Below are positions 15,201 to 24,560 of a stretch of 64,000 nucleotides of DNA, one piece after another. Every line of letters begins with the position of its first letter. The stretch's first letter is position 1. This stretch comes from Antedon mediterranea. Taxonomy: Eukaryota > Echinodermata > Crinoidea > Comatulida > Antedonidae. The DNA lies in the NCBI RefSeq assembly GCF_964355755.1, contig NC_092670.1, positions 30,243,795 to 30,307,794 of the forward strand. The letters run 5' to 3'. A program made the position numbers and the translations under genes. Below the pieces are notes generated by a model, which had not been told where the DNA came from, ran no database searches, and was given only the letters and a program-made list of their open reading frames with translations.

Positions 15201-18200
15201 CCTGTTACTGCTGCCAAAGAATATACAGTACCATCAGTATATTATAAATACAGTACTTTTATAGCAGCAGAAATGGGTTTCATAAAAGAAATACAGTATA
15301 CCGTAACTTATCTCAATCATTAGTGGATATTATACGGTATATTCCAAAATACTTGCTTTCTTGCAGTATTTCTTCTGCCTTCAAAATATATCGTATATTT
15401 GTTTACTGTGACACAAAGTTTTGTTATTTATATGTGAAACAACAGCTAAAATGGCACTGCGAACCGTCAATATTTGCTATTCAAATTGTACGGCGGTACA
15501 GGGTAACAGGAGGTTGGAAGTCGAAATTTAAGTGAACAGTAAGCATAAAAAAAATGCACGAAAACAAACTTTCACCCTGGCCAATGACTGCAAATCTGGA
15601 TTTTGGGGAATCCTAAATCCATACTTCCAATGAAACGCATTTAACAGTTGTTTTTAACAGTCGTCTATATATACTGTATATACGTTATTTTTATACCCTA
15701 TATTGTGATATGCAGCAGAAACAGGGCCTTAGACACATTTACATAGAAGTTCCAAAGAGGTTATGTCTGTATGAAAAAGGTGCAAAATTTGTGTCTTTAC
15801 AGAAAATGGGGAAAAATCAGTTTTAAACCAGATGTTCTAAATTCTTTTATTGATAAAGCTTTGAACAGACACCCATTTTATACAGTCTGAGATAGCAGTG
15901 GTGGCGCCAGTGGGGTGGCTACGGGGGGGCTCTATCCCCCTCGTTGGGGAGCCTAGCCCCATCAGGGAACACGGGTACTTTTTGTCGGGGAATATAATAT
16001 ACAGTCAAAATCGTCAGAGGGCTATTATGCACTTTATATGCATTCATTATATAGTTCATTGTTTACTACTAAACAATAGCTAGCGCTTGTCTAGCGGTAT
16101 CCCGGCCTTTGTACGAATCGTTCAACGTTGGGTTAAGATATAATACTATAATATTATAAATATAATAATATACTACTTGATTTTGTATACTCCGTCTGGG
16201 GAAACACGCACAAGTCACGTTGTTTGACACCAAGAATTCTTGGTGCATACGATTATCCGATTGACTAGTTTCAGCTGCATGCGATTGGCTACTCACTCGT
16301 ACACCGTTTTAATATTCATATTTCAGAATTTCAAAGACTCAACAACTAAGATAGTGCGCATGCGCAATGTTACGTTTAGACAACGTGTACTTGGGTACAT
16401 TGATGAAAGTTTCTGAAAGCTAGAAATTATTTTATATGCCTAGTAGTAGTCTGGTAAACATTTGATGGGATTTTTCCCAAGAACATGAAAACTAGTCTTG
16501 ATAAGAGACCTGTTTGTGTAAATCCTATCTTGTTGTGTGCCGGTGGTGGTATGTAGGCCTACCTTATTGGCGTTTTATTTTGCAGGTCATACGTGCGAGT
16601 TGAGTAGGACCTACGAAGGAGGCCTAGGCTAAGGACTAAACAATCAATAAACAAAACAACTTGGCAACACGATTTTATATTTCAACAGTCTCGATCGTAC
16701 ATTCAGCACACTGTGCGTACTCGATCTTTTTCATTTTGGAACAAAGTGATCATTGGTTGAATCGAAATCCATATTTACATACCGCCCGCCCCATATAGCC
16801 AAATACGGTATGATAACCCACGTCATTCTTATCGGATGTTTGCGGTCTACAAATCGATTTCTATACATGTTTCACAAGTCTGTATTTTCAGACAAAAATC
16901 GCGGTCGAAATAAAATTAAAAACAAATAAATTAAAAAAAGACAATACAGACTTGGGGCAAGTCTAGGTTAAGAGTCGTGATATCATGTTCCATCCAGGGA
17001 CCAAAATGTGTACTGTAGTTACTTTCCAGGCGACGTACGCTACACTACAGCAAAAACAAATTATGTTAATTGTTCGTATGTTCACCAATTTTTTTAATTT
17101 ACCAGTAACCCTCTGTACCGTGGGGCACCTAAAATAAATATTTCATACATTACTAAACAAAAAAACATGCCATTTCGCTTAGCCAACATTGTATTATAGC
17201 TAAGTTATTACATTTTCAATGTCCTGTATAGTATGTCATGAATTTCTCACCAGATGGTACACGCCCGCATATATTTGGGAGGTGTAAACTAATTTCCAGA
17301 CTTAAAAGGGTCTACGCTTGCAAATAAAGGCAAAACAGACCACTTTTTTAAGCCTCTAGGCCTGATGTTTCAGAAGTATAAGAGGCCCCCTGCCTAGTGA
17401 TGCTCGCTTCGCTCGCATAGCCCCCTCGCAGGGGAATATAGCCCCCGCGTCGCGAAGATCCTGTGGGATAGTATAGATAAAATTAATATTAATACCAGGG
17501 TGTTTAAACCAATAACTGGCAGACATCATCAAATACTTCTTAAAATTTGAAAATTCCTCTTCCTTATACTAAGAAGGGACTTTAATTTCTGAGTAACATG
17601 CAGCTAGACCAAATACTGTAATAATATCTCTATGCCTGGACTCAAACCAAACCAGCAAATGTAATCATTTCTAATAAAGTGATATGTTTATTTAGATTCA
17701 AAGCAAGTGATCATGGAGACATTGTTTACGGTATGTTTCATCTGGTTTCACCAGAGAGGTCCTTCTACAGCACGTTTTCACAATTTTTAGTCTTTAGAAT
17801 AGCAAATATATTACAATTTATCAAATCAAAAAGTGCATTAAAGCAATCTTTGATTGGCATTTTTATTATTTTTAAATGTTCTACCATATACAATTACTGA
17901 TCATATTACGTTTAATTGACAGGTGTCAGTCACAGTCCTTCAAATTGTACTACTAACTATGTTAAGGGCGTGTGGCGTAGTGTGTTGGACGTTGGCCTAC
18001 TGATCGTGAAATTGTTGGTTTAAGTCTAATGCTCATTGCGTTGCTTGTACTCAGACAAGTCACTTAATTTTGCCTCTGTCAAACCAGGTGTACACATGGG
18101 TACATGGTAAGATCAAGGCACTACTATAGCTGCATCATGGTAGTCCAAAAATGACCGGGGTTAATATGTACAGCGCTTAAAAAGGCTTCACAATATTTAT

Positions 18201-20278
18201 TTCAACAATATTTTACAAGGGTAGCCATGGTCCATCCAGCTGCAGCTGATCATTAGGGACCCTCACAAAAATACATCATGAGAAGACATAAACATGTAAC
18301 AATAAATTTAAATTCAAATAAATATAATTAGGCGCTTTATAAATCCAAGATATTATTATTAATATAAATATAATATTAGCATACTTTAGTTCATTATTCA
18401 CCATAAACAGTATACAATATATATGAAAAAAAGTTAAGGCGATGTAAAATTATGGAACATCAAATGGTGGATAAGAACAAAAGATTTGATATTTCCTACA
18501 CACATGCTACGCAAAATGGGGACATCAACCTGAATGATGTAATTGGTGTTTACACCATAATGATACATTCACCTTTTGAAACTCTTTAACCACCTACACA
18601 ACCACACAACACAATGAGGAAGTCCGTCTGGAAATTATTATACTGTACATACTATACTGTAATATACTTCAACCTAAGTGGGTATATACTTTTCACTTTC
18701 ATAGTATTTGTGTCTCATCTTTTCTTTCAATTAGTCATAGTCTGAAATTACCACAAAATATGTATGAAGCTTTAATTGACTGTAGTCATTATTTCTACCT
18801 GTCCGTGTGTAGACTTTAATGATTTTTATGTACATTATTTATTGTCATTAGTCATTAGTGAAAAAAATACATAAAAATATAGGTATTTAAATAATATACG
18901 GTATCACCGACATAATAGTTCCCTGCTTCAGTATAACCCAACGCCCTATTATTTAGACTAAGCAAGACATACTGTAAGACTCAGACATAATAATAATTCA
19001 ATGTATTCTGAGAATAATACCACCCATAATGTTTGCCTGAATCTTGCAACTAGGCCACTTTGGACTAACTAACTAAACATTAATTAATTTAAATAATTAT
19101 TTATAAATAAAAAATGCCACTTTAGTATTAAGAACTTTTCATCAAAATTCAAGCTAATTTAGGAGGTGTGATGCACCACACCTTCTTTTGCTGATAGGCT
19201 CTTTGCTATAATAGGCCTATCTTTCACAATGGAATGGAAATAAAATGGTTTATCAACTTACTGCATTTGAACACCAAGCACATTCTGGATTTATTTGAAT
19301 ACACTCAGCACATGTTTTAGCTTGCTGACATGCATCTACAAATAAAACATATGATATTTATTATTAGTAAAAATAAATTACGGTATGTCTAGCTAGTAGT
19401 AACCAAGGAAAACAGGAATAAAATATATTCACTTTTATGATTTAAATGTTTTTTGTTAACAGAAAATCAAAAAAGGAATAGGAATTTATTTCAAAGTTAT
19501 AAAACTTTAACAAGTGATCAAGTGGTTAAGGCTGGGCAATGCACTTGGTTCAAGACTCCTCCTCTATAATTCTGTTGGAATGTTAGAACAAATCTTCTTG
19601 GATAAGGACTTATGTTCTGGTCTAGTGAACCATAGAGATATTATAATATCTCTATGAGTGAACACATCTGGCTTGTGTGCCCTTAAGAACCCAACCCAGA
19701 AGAGTTAGTAGTAGGTTACTCCATCCATGGACACATGGATAATACAAATCAGTCTGACATGAAATGTGTATTTTGACAGAATACATGTTATTAAGAGTTG
19801 ATTCGCAACTTTCTATAAAGAGCCGCGGTAAGAGAGCGTATTTGTTTAATTGACAGCAGAATAGAATTTGGATAATCATTTGATTTCACCACCGATGCAT
19901 ATACATGTGTTAATTTGTCCATACTCCATCCGAGCCCCTGTCATTGTGGACAGAAGAATAAGCGCCATCAAGTGGCTACTATTTTTGTTGTTTCCACACA
20001 AGTGTGCAATTCAGCCCAGTAACGATCTATTTAAAATAGCCAAATAATATGAGGCCCGTACACCAACCTTTTTCTATACATTGAAATTACTTCTTTTTAA
20101 AGATTCTTTAGAAACTACATAAATGTTCACATGTTGAAACAAATTTTTTTTTTGTACATTTTACATGCATACACACACATATTTTGCATTAACAAACATA
20201 ATACTTACTTTGTGCTTTTAGCAAAGACAAAATACTGACTATAATTGTAATCTGCAATAGTTTATATAGATTGCTCAT
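126..20278 (-). CDS. Integrin beta subunit, 5' part of gene (14 coding exons, 453 residues, continues off left edge)
   Basis: Beta subunit of a heterodimeric cell-surface adhesion receptor; the extracellular head binds ligand through divalent metals. Exons in gene order: 20209-20278, 19262-19335, 13909-14022, 8571-8652, 7736-7867, 7000-7096, 6694-6778, 5682-5768, 4823-4906, 3142-3216, 2789-2884, 1825-1914, 1302-1489, 126-210. Every junction has AG/GT ends and matching phase, so the frame is open throughout. Domains: signal peptide about 1-22; PSI cysteines in 24-69; hybrid segment with [14 protein letters not shown]; beta-I domain from about 115, with MIDAS DLSNS (D138, S140, S142), ADMIDAS D145/D146 and the NLDAPE metal site (229-234); hybrid return and the start of the EGF region ([10 protein letters not shown]) at the last exon. 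EGF repeats, membrane helix and cytoplasmic tail lie beyond position 1. Family assignment is firm; which beta class is not known. The exons were joined by eye, without transcript evidence. Confidence 0.95.
1302..1489 (-). CDS. Integrin beta exon: hybrid domain, return strands
   Basis: Encodes residues 363-424, beginning [13 protein letters not shown], with a cysteine pair (CLDG then TCHGL) and a [12 protein letters not shown] strand. Acceptor ACAAAACAG; exit phase 2 into an Arg codon. Confidence 0.88.
1825..1914 (-). CDS. Integrin beta exon: end of beta-I domain
   Basis: Encodes 30 residues (333-362). [16 protein letters not shown] is the last helix of the beta-I domain. Donor GTAGGT. Confidence 0.9.
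2063..2103 (+). repeat. A-run followed by nearly pure G-run
   Basis: About 13 A then about 27 G broken by single T and A, within an integrin intron. Several G4+ runs are close enough to form a G-quadruplex on the plus strand. Confidence 0.85.
2430..2789 (+). mobile_element. 5S rRNA-headed SINE (SINE3-like) in integrin intron
   Basis: 2433-2554 reads as a 5S rRNA: a ACGGCCATAC start, GTTAAGCAACGTTGGGCCCGG internal control region, GATGGGAGACCG and GGTGCTGTA end. It continues into about 200 bp of unrelated body and a tail of ATACAAAT-like repeats. A free 5S gene would stop near 2554, so a 5S-derived SINE fits better. TAAACTTACG occurs at 2430-2439 and again at 2780-2789, a probable target duplication, although a 5S head would itself read ttacgg there. 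Confidence 0.75.
2789..2884 (-). CDS. Integrin beta exon: beta-I domain, DYPSISQL
   Basis: Encodes 32 residues (301-332), DYPSISQL then [17 protein letters not shown]. Its donor (2783-2788) lies in a short sequence that is repeated at the far side of the adjacent 5S-headed SINE. Confidence 0.92.
3142..3216 (-). CDS. Integrin beta exon: beta-I domain, [13 protein letters not shown]
   Basis: Encodes 25 residues (276-300). [13 protein letters not shown] matches the conserved loop after the AGDGK segment of the previous exon. Donor GTAAGG at 3136-3141. Confidence 0.92.
3300..3620 (+). mobile_element. Interspersed repeat, copy 1 (SINE-like)
   Basis: Shares with 19505-20030 the ordered blocks GGTTCAAG...CTCCTC, CTTCTCGGATAAG, ACACATCTGGCTTGTGTGC and GTGCAATTCAGCCCAGT. 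The left end lacks the tRNA-like head seen in the other copy. The short open frames here are not supported as genes. Confidence 0.55.
3727..4133 (+). mobile_element. Possible LINE 3' end
   Basis: A 60-codon frame (3742-3924) is followed by an AT-rich tail ending in AATAAATAAAAATTTAAAAAAA, like the end of the LINE fragment at 22.6 kb. The peptide has no domain I recognise; assignment rests on the tail. Confidence 0.3.
4823..4906 (-). CDS. Integrin beta exon: beta-I domain, GWRED
   Basis: Encodes 28 residues (248-275), EEIGWRED then [19 protein letters not shown], typical of the domain centre. Phase 0 at both ends. Confidence 0.92.
5682..5768 (-). CDS. Integrin beta exon: NLDAPEGG metal site
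   Basis: Encodes residues 219-247. [19 protein letters not shown] holds the Asn, Asp, Pro and Glu ligands of the third metal site, and Glu234 also contributes to MIDAS in known structures. Confidence 0.93.
6694..6778 (-). CDS. Integrin beta exon: specificity-determining loop
   Basis: Encodes residues 191-218 with PCIGC and [10 protein letters not shown]. The loop cysteines are separated by only two residues. The donor is a weaker GTTAGT, chosen because it alone gives phase 0, which the next exon needs, and avoids a TAA two codons on. Confidence 0.85.
7000..7096 (-). CDS. Integrin beta exon: beta-I domain, LGFGSFVDK
   Basis: Encodes residues 159-189. [17 protein letters not shown] is one of the most conserved integrin beta segments. 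Entry codon GCT is split across the intron; exit phase 2. Confidence 0.93.
7736..7867 (-). CDS. Integrin beta exon: start of beta-I domain with MIDAS
   Basis: Encodes residues 115-157. [14 protein letters not shown] carries the DxSxS MIDAS motif and the adjacent DD of the ADMIDAS, all intact, so metal-dependent ligand binding is expected. Confidence 0.93.
8571..8652 (-). CDS. Integrin beta exon: hybrid domain strand
   Basis: Encodes residues 87-113. The stretch [14 protein letters not shown] is the conserved hybrid-domain strand that precedes the beta-I domain. Acceptor TTTTACAG; the exit codon is split and completed in the next exon as glycine. Confidence 0.88.
8992..9145 (+). pseudogene. 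Degenerate LINE ORF fragment
   Basis: An open frame reads [20 protein letters not shown] near its end, resembling the C-terminal WRxLV...RSDD tail of some LINE ORF2 proteins. It stops at 9143-9145. No RT motifs remain. Confidence 0.35.
11055..11130 (+). mobile_element. tRNA-derived SINE head
   Basis: TGGCGCAGCGC resembles a tRNA A box, and GAGTTCAAGACCC about 50 nt later resembles a B box. The stems do not form a convincing cloverleaf, so this is read as a SINE head, not a tRNA gene. Confidence 0.4.
11170..11305 (+). repeat. Two-copy direct repeat, about 90 bp period
   Basis: ACGAAAATTACACAGTCAAT near 11172 and a variant of it near 11263 share more than 30 positions with few mismatches and lie in the same orientation. 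Confidence 0.6.
12690..12778 (+). repeat. Short tandem repeat, unit about 20 bp
   Basis: Four to five copies of TATTATGAACATGTTTTTGG with 1-2 nt length changes, inside an integrin intron. Confidence 0.85.
13909..14022 (-). CDS. Integrin beta exon: PSI domain, second part
   Basis: Encodes 38 residues (49-86) with the RCD and NGC cysteines that close the PSI fold. Phase 0 at both ends; donor GTAAGT at 13903-13908. Confidence 0.88.
14299..15170 (+). mobile_element. Terminal-inverted-repeat element A (872 bp) with SANT-like remnant
   Basis: The termini are near-perfect inverted copies of GGCCCTGTTTCTGCTGCC, flanked on both sides by ATT (14296-14298 and 15171-15173), a 3-bp duplication as in Harbinger-type DNA transposons. 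Inside each end are runs of the palindrome ATACCGTATATATACGGTAT. At 14642 an open frame starts [18 protein letters not shown] and continues to YKSISNKIK, resembling a trihelix/SANT-like DNA-binding domain of transposon proteins, then degenerates. Class assignment is an inference. Confidence 0.6.
15198..15728 (+). mobile_element. Terminal-inverted-repeat element B (531 bp), partial copy of A
   Basis: Same termini as element A (GGCCCTGTTACTGCTGCC at left, GCAGCAGAAACAGGGCC at right), 27 bp beyond it. The flanks are TTT and TTA. Internal blocks (GTGGATATTATACGGTAT, ATTTGCTATTCAAATTG, ATCCATACTTCC) are shared in the same order with shorter gaps, so it is a deleted relative. The SANT-like frame is degraded. 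Confidence 0.6.
16363..16374. promoter_or_regulatory. NRF1-like palindrome
   Basis: GTGCGCATGCGCAATG contains the perfect NRF1 consensus palindrome TGCGCATGCGCA, with an inverted CCAAT about 80 bp to the left. It could mark an internal promoter in the intron. No transcript start or coding exon was found to go with it. Confidence 0.35.
17965..18212 (+). mobile_element. tRNA-derived SINE
   Basis: The head has an A-box-like TGGCGTAGTGTGTTGG and B-box-like TTGGTTTAAGTCT with tRNA-like spacing. It is followed by a body with GTACTCAGACAAGTCACTT, CATGGTAAGATCAAGGCA and TACAGCGCTTAAAAAGGC, a layout common in SINEs, ending in AT-rich sequence. Confidence 0.6.
19262..19335 (-). CDS. Integrin beta exon: PSI domain, first part
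   Basis: Encodes residues 24-48 including [11 protein letters not shown] and PECAWC, the cysteine signature of the integrin PSI domain. Acceptor TTTGTAG, donor GTAAGT; entry phase 1, exit phase 0. Confidence 0.9.
19505..20030 (+). mobile_element. Interspersed repeat, copy 2, with tRNA-like head
   Basis: AAGTGGTTAAGGCTGGGC (A-box-like) and CTTGGTTCAAGACTCC (B-box-like) precede the blocks shared with 3300-3620. The pair defines a SINE-like family in the integrin introns. Confidence 0.55.
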
Positions 20279-20324
20279 CTTTTACTCTTTACTCACGAAA
20301 AAAAATGTATCATCCAATGAAACA
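20209..20324 (-). CDS. Integrin beta exon with start codon and signal peptide
   Basis: The ATG is at 20278. The encoded start [20 protein letters not shown] is a hydrophobic signal peptide. The exon ends before a GTAAGT donor (20203-20208). A textbook acceptor (T-rich tract then ACAG) sits just upstream of 20324, so about 46 nt of this exon is 5' UTR and a further noncoding exon is expected upstream. Confidence 0.85.
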
Positions 20325-21000
20325 CTGTAAAAAAAAGACTAATTATTAGCTTAGAGTGTCCAATTGTTTTGATTCTCAGACACACCGATGAGACGGTTTA
20401 ATACATCAATGTTCATATGAATAGTTACTCAAAATGGTTTATCATCGGGAGAAACCCTCAATGGTTCAATCAATAGACCACACCATTATACTGTGTGGTA
20501 ACTTACTGATCGCTAAAATGAGCCCAATGAAAAGTGAATACATGATATTCTTACAGAGAATAATAATTGGTAGTTATTTTTACCGAATATAAATAAAATC
20601 CTACACAAGTATTATCTGAAACGATGAAACAAATCCAACCGCATTTCTTTATGTTTTTTGAGTAATCAGGTATGTTGGATTTTACCCTGATCATGAAGAT
20701 GTCTTGTTTGATCATTTTGACCAAAAACAACTAAATTCATAATTTACTCAACATGACATCTATTTTATTAAATAAACCAGCTTTTTTTCACTTTACCAAT
20801 ATTGGATTGCCTAAACCTTAATACGAGCCATTTCCACAATAATAATACTCTCTATAATAATCTCCTCTCTGCTCTGTTCTGCTTGTTGGTTGGTGATCAG
20901 TGATGAACGAACGGGCCTAATAACCCCTACTAAACTACTGTAGTGTAGTAGTAGTGTACTACTTCTAAACAGTTCTAACTTAACATACACGTTAACTTAC
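20325..21000 (-). other. Probable 5' UTR intron of integrin gene
   Basis: Bounded by an AG acceptor at 20325-20326 and a GTAAGTT donor at 20994-21000, both on the minus strand. No coding sequence or repeat was recognised inside. Confidence 0.4.
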
Positions 21001-21180
21001 CTCTTTTTACGTATTTGGTTTGAAAATACTAACAGTATAAAACAGTTCAGTACATTAATTCAACTAATTAAGTATTGTATAATCAAGTAGGCCTAGTTAC
21101 ACATCAAGTTTCCGTCCAACTCTACTGCACTTCTCTCTTATCTTTGCTGACTTTCCTACTGCGTAAGTTGGTGTCAACTG
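21001..21180 (-). other. Candidate 5' untranslated exon of the integrin gene
   Basis: On the minus strand a strong donor (GTAAGTT, 20994-21000) follows this stretch, and the signal-peptide exon has a strong acceptor upstream of its ATG. A noncoding first exon ending at 21001 is the simplest reading. The upstream limit is a guess; no TATA box was recognised. Confidence 0.35.
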
Positions 21181-21866
21181 TCAAAAAAATAAGTTCACTT
21201 CCATAAACGTTTGGGGGCGCCATAAATAATGTTTAGTGCATGCAGCAAGGGGAGCGTTAGGGTGAAACCATGGACAATGAACATTTGGCCAAACTAACTA
21301 CTATACATTTAATAAAGTTATTCACTTCCGTAGAATAAAAAACATGATAAAATAATATTTTCACTAAATTACAGTTTTTCTGGTAAATTATTATTGGTTT
21401 TTTTTCGATCCATTTTTTTTGGTAAAAGTTAATAAATATTATTATGCGACTTATAAAATGGCATATTCAAAAACAAAATGTATATTAACAATAAACATAT
21501 TTTTAAATCGCAATCGATTTGATGTATTTTAAATGTTTTTTTATAGTAAATTTTCTAGAAAGAGGACACCTGTATGTGATGACGCAAAATAATAATTGCA
21601 TAATCGATTGTCCAAATGACACGTATGACGTTGTTGTGCGCGGAATAAAGTTTGTGTGTACACAACCAAAACTTGAGTACAGCCAGCGCTAGCTTCGACA
21701 ACACGGCGAAAAAACAACGTCTTCTCATTGTGGTGTAATAATAAAATTGCCTAAGTATCTACTAAGAAATAACAAAGTTAAGTGCTATCTCAAATAAAGC
21801 AGTAATAATTGTAAGTTGCAAATGAAGTCATAATATCTTTTGAATAATAAAATGTTTTTTAATATT

Positions 21867-22625
21867 AAAGTCGGGATGATTCTAATTAATTGTGTTAATT
21901 CTCAAAGGGATTTAGGAGTTTTAATTGATAGTAAGTAAAATGTTTGTTTACATGTTAATTATGTTGTATCTAAGGCAAATAGAATACTGGGTTTGTTATG
22001 AAGGACTGTAGATTCATGGGCAATGGTGGAGTTAACATCATTGTACCGTTCAGTCGTGCGCCCCCACCTGGAATACTGTTCAGTCTTCGGGTTCAGTCAT
22101 TTTTAATTCAATTTCTTGTACTCAATCTCAGCGTATTTATAATGTTGTTTTCAGAACAAATTCATTAGATTCCTTACTCTCACTTGTCGTAATTATAATG
22201 TTTCTCTTATTTCTCTTGAAAATCGTAGAGTTGTTTTTGATATGTTTTTTTTATACAACTCATTCAATTCCGTTGATGATTGTCCTATTGTTGCTTTGTT
22301 TAAGTTGAATATACCAACTCGTACTCGCAGCAAGTGTTTGCTTCACGTTCCTTGTGGTCGTGTTGAATGCACAAAACGAGGTATTTTTCAGCGGTTACCT
22401 AACACATTTAATAGGTTACTTGTTACTTGTTTGGATATTGGTTTATTGATTTATTTTGTGATAGTTTAAATGTATTTAAGGGTAAAATTGTTAAATCTGT
22501 GATCTTTGTTTATGTTTTAGTTGTTTATTTGAATACATTTTATAGTTTATGTTTAGATTCAACCTGTTAGTGGCGGTTTCATCGCTGTTGGTTGACAACT
22601 GAATAAAATTTAAAAAAAAAAATAA
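21867..22625 (+). pseudogene. LINE ORF2 C-terminal fragment
   Basis: Frames broken by a few indels read QRDLGVLIDSK, KANRILGLLRRT, LTSLYRSVVRPHLEYC and, in an open stretch to 22469, VFDMFFLYNSFNSVDD and TRTRSKCLLHVPCGR. The order DLGV...KAN..LG...Y...VRP.LEY is the connection region downstream of the reverse transcriptase in jockey/CR1-type LINEs. It ends in AATAAAATTTAAAAAAAAAA. Confidence 0.7.
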
Positions 22626-23420
22626 AAGTAATAATATTTTGTCATTTTTGAGAAGAAAAATATGCCTAAGTGAAGATAGGCCTAGGTTGTAAGCCTCACC
22701 ATAAACTAAGCCTAATCTTATTTCTTTAAATATTCGATTCTGTAAATAGTTTTATTGTACTGTATACATTTTTTTTAAAAATTAAAAATATTAAAATAGA
22801 GAACTAATATTTTCTAATAATTAGAAATAAGAGGCTCCAAAGAGGGTAATGTTTTGATATGTAACTATGGAGATTTAAATCGACCTTACCTGTTTAATTG
22901 TTTCCGGAACACAGCATTTGTTGGATACGGAGTCGAGGCTAGGCTATCCTATAAGTCCCTCTTGTAAATAAACATCAAATCTCAAATAGGGCGAAAATGT
23001 TAGAGGGTGGTTGGACCATGCCTGTTCGATACATTCGATACATTTTAATATTAATTGAAATTATTTTCAGGAAATAATAAGGTGAATCAGAAGTAGAACA
23101 TATAGAAAGAGTAGCAGAAAGAGAATTAGTAGTATAATATGTAGAGAACTTAATAGAAATGGCAGCAGTAGCAGAAGCAGTAGTAACAGTTAAATCCCAT
23201 GCATACACTAGATAGATTTCACACAATTATCAAAACATACTCAAAGTTACCGAATAGTGTTTACTATGCAATCTACCCACTAATTATTAATTTATTGATC
23301 AGCTTATTAACATATAAATGATGTATTTCAGTTTGGATATAATAAAACAATCTTATTTTTTTATATCAAACTGTGAATCCGGCACTGATGTTTAAAATAG
23401 TCGCAGGAGGAATATAAGCC
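22626..23420. other. Intergenic, no gene recognised
   Basis: AT-rich. A minus-strand GTAAGG donor after AAACAG (22885-22895) could end an untranslated exon. A purine-rich AGCAGAAGCAG-type stretch lies at 23095-23190. Nothing is strong enough to call a gene. Confidence 0.4.
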
Positions 23421-23427
23421 CTCTTTG

Positions 23428-23560
23428 ATATGATATGATATGATTCAATTCAGAAGACATTTATTTTCCTCCATAGCAATACAATACAAAATAAAATACA
23501 GAAATGATAAGGTTTTAGTAAAAATGATAAAGAAGATTGTTGGATAGGCCTATACAAAAG
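23428..23560 (-). mobile_element. LINE 3' end with ATATC-type tail
   Basis: Read on the minus strand it ends GGAGGAAAATAAATGTCTTC then GAATTGAAT and a short CATAT repeat. LINE 3' ends of the L2/CR1/RTE groups often end in such microsatellites. Only the tail is recognisable. Confidence 0.45.
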
Positions 23561-23756
23561 AAAAGAGAATTTTAGAAAATTGGCCATGGAAGAAGGCATA
23601 ATCCCGAGAAGATGTGGAAATCTTGTTCTGGGTATGCCTCATGCAAATATAATGGATATTTGTATAAGAATGGAAATTAAGAGAAACAAGCATGACAAAA
23701 AACGCAATGATACCAAGATAGTGAAGCTTTAGCTTTGTTGTAGTGTATATATGTAA

Positions 23757-24560
23757 CTTGATGGTAGTGGAGCTGTATAGCTTGATGGTAGTGGAGCTGT
23801 ATAGCTTGATGGTAGTGGAGCTGTATAGCTTGATAGTGGAGCTGTATAGCTTGATGGTAGTGGAGCTGTATAGCTTGATGGTAGTGGAGCTGTATAGCTT
23901 GATGGTAGTGGAGCTGTATAGCTTGATGGTAGTGGAGCTGTATAGCTTGATGGTAGTGGAGCTGTATAGCTTGATGGTAGTGGAGCTGTATAGCTTGTTG
24001 GTAGTTCAGCTGTAGATTGGTGGTAGTGGTGCTGTAGCTTATTGGCAGTGGAACTACTGTGTGTTGTGGTAGTGGAGCTGTATGTTGGTTGTAGTAGAGC
24101 TGTAGATTGGTGGTAGTTGAGCTGTAGATTGGTGGTAGTGGAGCTGTAGATTTGTGGTAGTGGAGCTAGGTTGGTTGTAGTGGAGCTGTAGATTGGTGGT
24201 AGTGGAGCTGTAGCTTATTGGCAGTGGAGCTGTAGCTTAGTGGCAGTGGAACTGCAGTAGCTTTGTGGTAGTGGAGCTAGGTTGGTTGTAGTGGATCTGT
24301 AGATTGGTGGTAGTGGAGCTGTAGATTTGTGGTATTGGAGCTAGGTTGGTTGTAGTGGAGCTGTAGATTGGTGGTAGTGGAGCTGTAGCTTATTGGCAGT
24401 GGAGCTGTAGCTTATTGGCAGTGGAACTGCAGTAGCTTTGTGGTAGTGCAGCTAGGTTGATTTTAGTGGAGCTGTATGTTGGTTTTAGTGGAGCTATAGA
24501 TTGGTGGTAGTGGAGCTGTACCTTAGATGTAGTAAAGCTGTAGCTTGCTGGTAGTGGTCT
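23757..24560 (+). repeat. Minisatellite, 24-bp unit degenerating to 22-bp variants
   Basis: Ten near-identical copies of CTTGATGGTAGTGGAGCTGT+ATAG (23757-23997, one copy 3 bp shorter) are followed by about 25 diverged units of 18-24 bp. Because 24 is a multiple of three, the exact part stays open and would encode an LMVVELYS repeat; this is a by-product, as no start context, splice sites or flanking coding sequence exist. Confidence 0.95.

Larger units (their letters stand above)
14023..19261 (-). other. Integrin intron 2 (5.2 kb)
   Basis: Besides the two inverted-repeat elements and a tRNA-headed SINE, this intron has a stretch (16200-16400) richer in CpG with an inverted CCAAT (16283-16287) and a TGCGCATGCGCA palindrome. 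The rest is AT-rich with no convincing coding sequence. Confidence 0.7.

Noticed and set aside
14220-15323. Overlapping frames rich in YTVYIRYI.
   Set aside because: They translate the TACCGTATA palindromes of the two inverted-repeat elements. Only the WTEE...YKSIS part resembles a domain.
22975-23226. Minus-strand frame considered as an alternative last exon of the TGF-beta-type gene.
   Set aside because: It lacks the CC and CxC knot pattern; the exon at 25481-25597 supplies it exactly.
23743-24015. 90-codon frame of LMVVELYS repeats as a repeat protein.
   Set aside because: Product of a 24-bp minisatellite; no flanking coding sequence, and the frame is lost where the units diverge.
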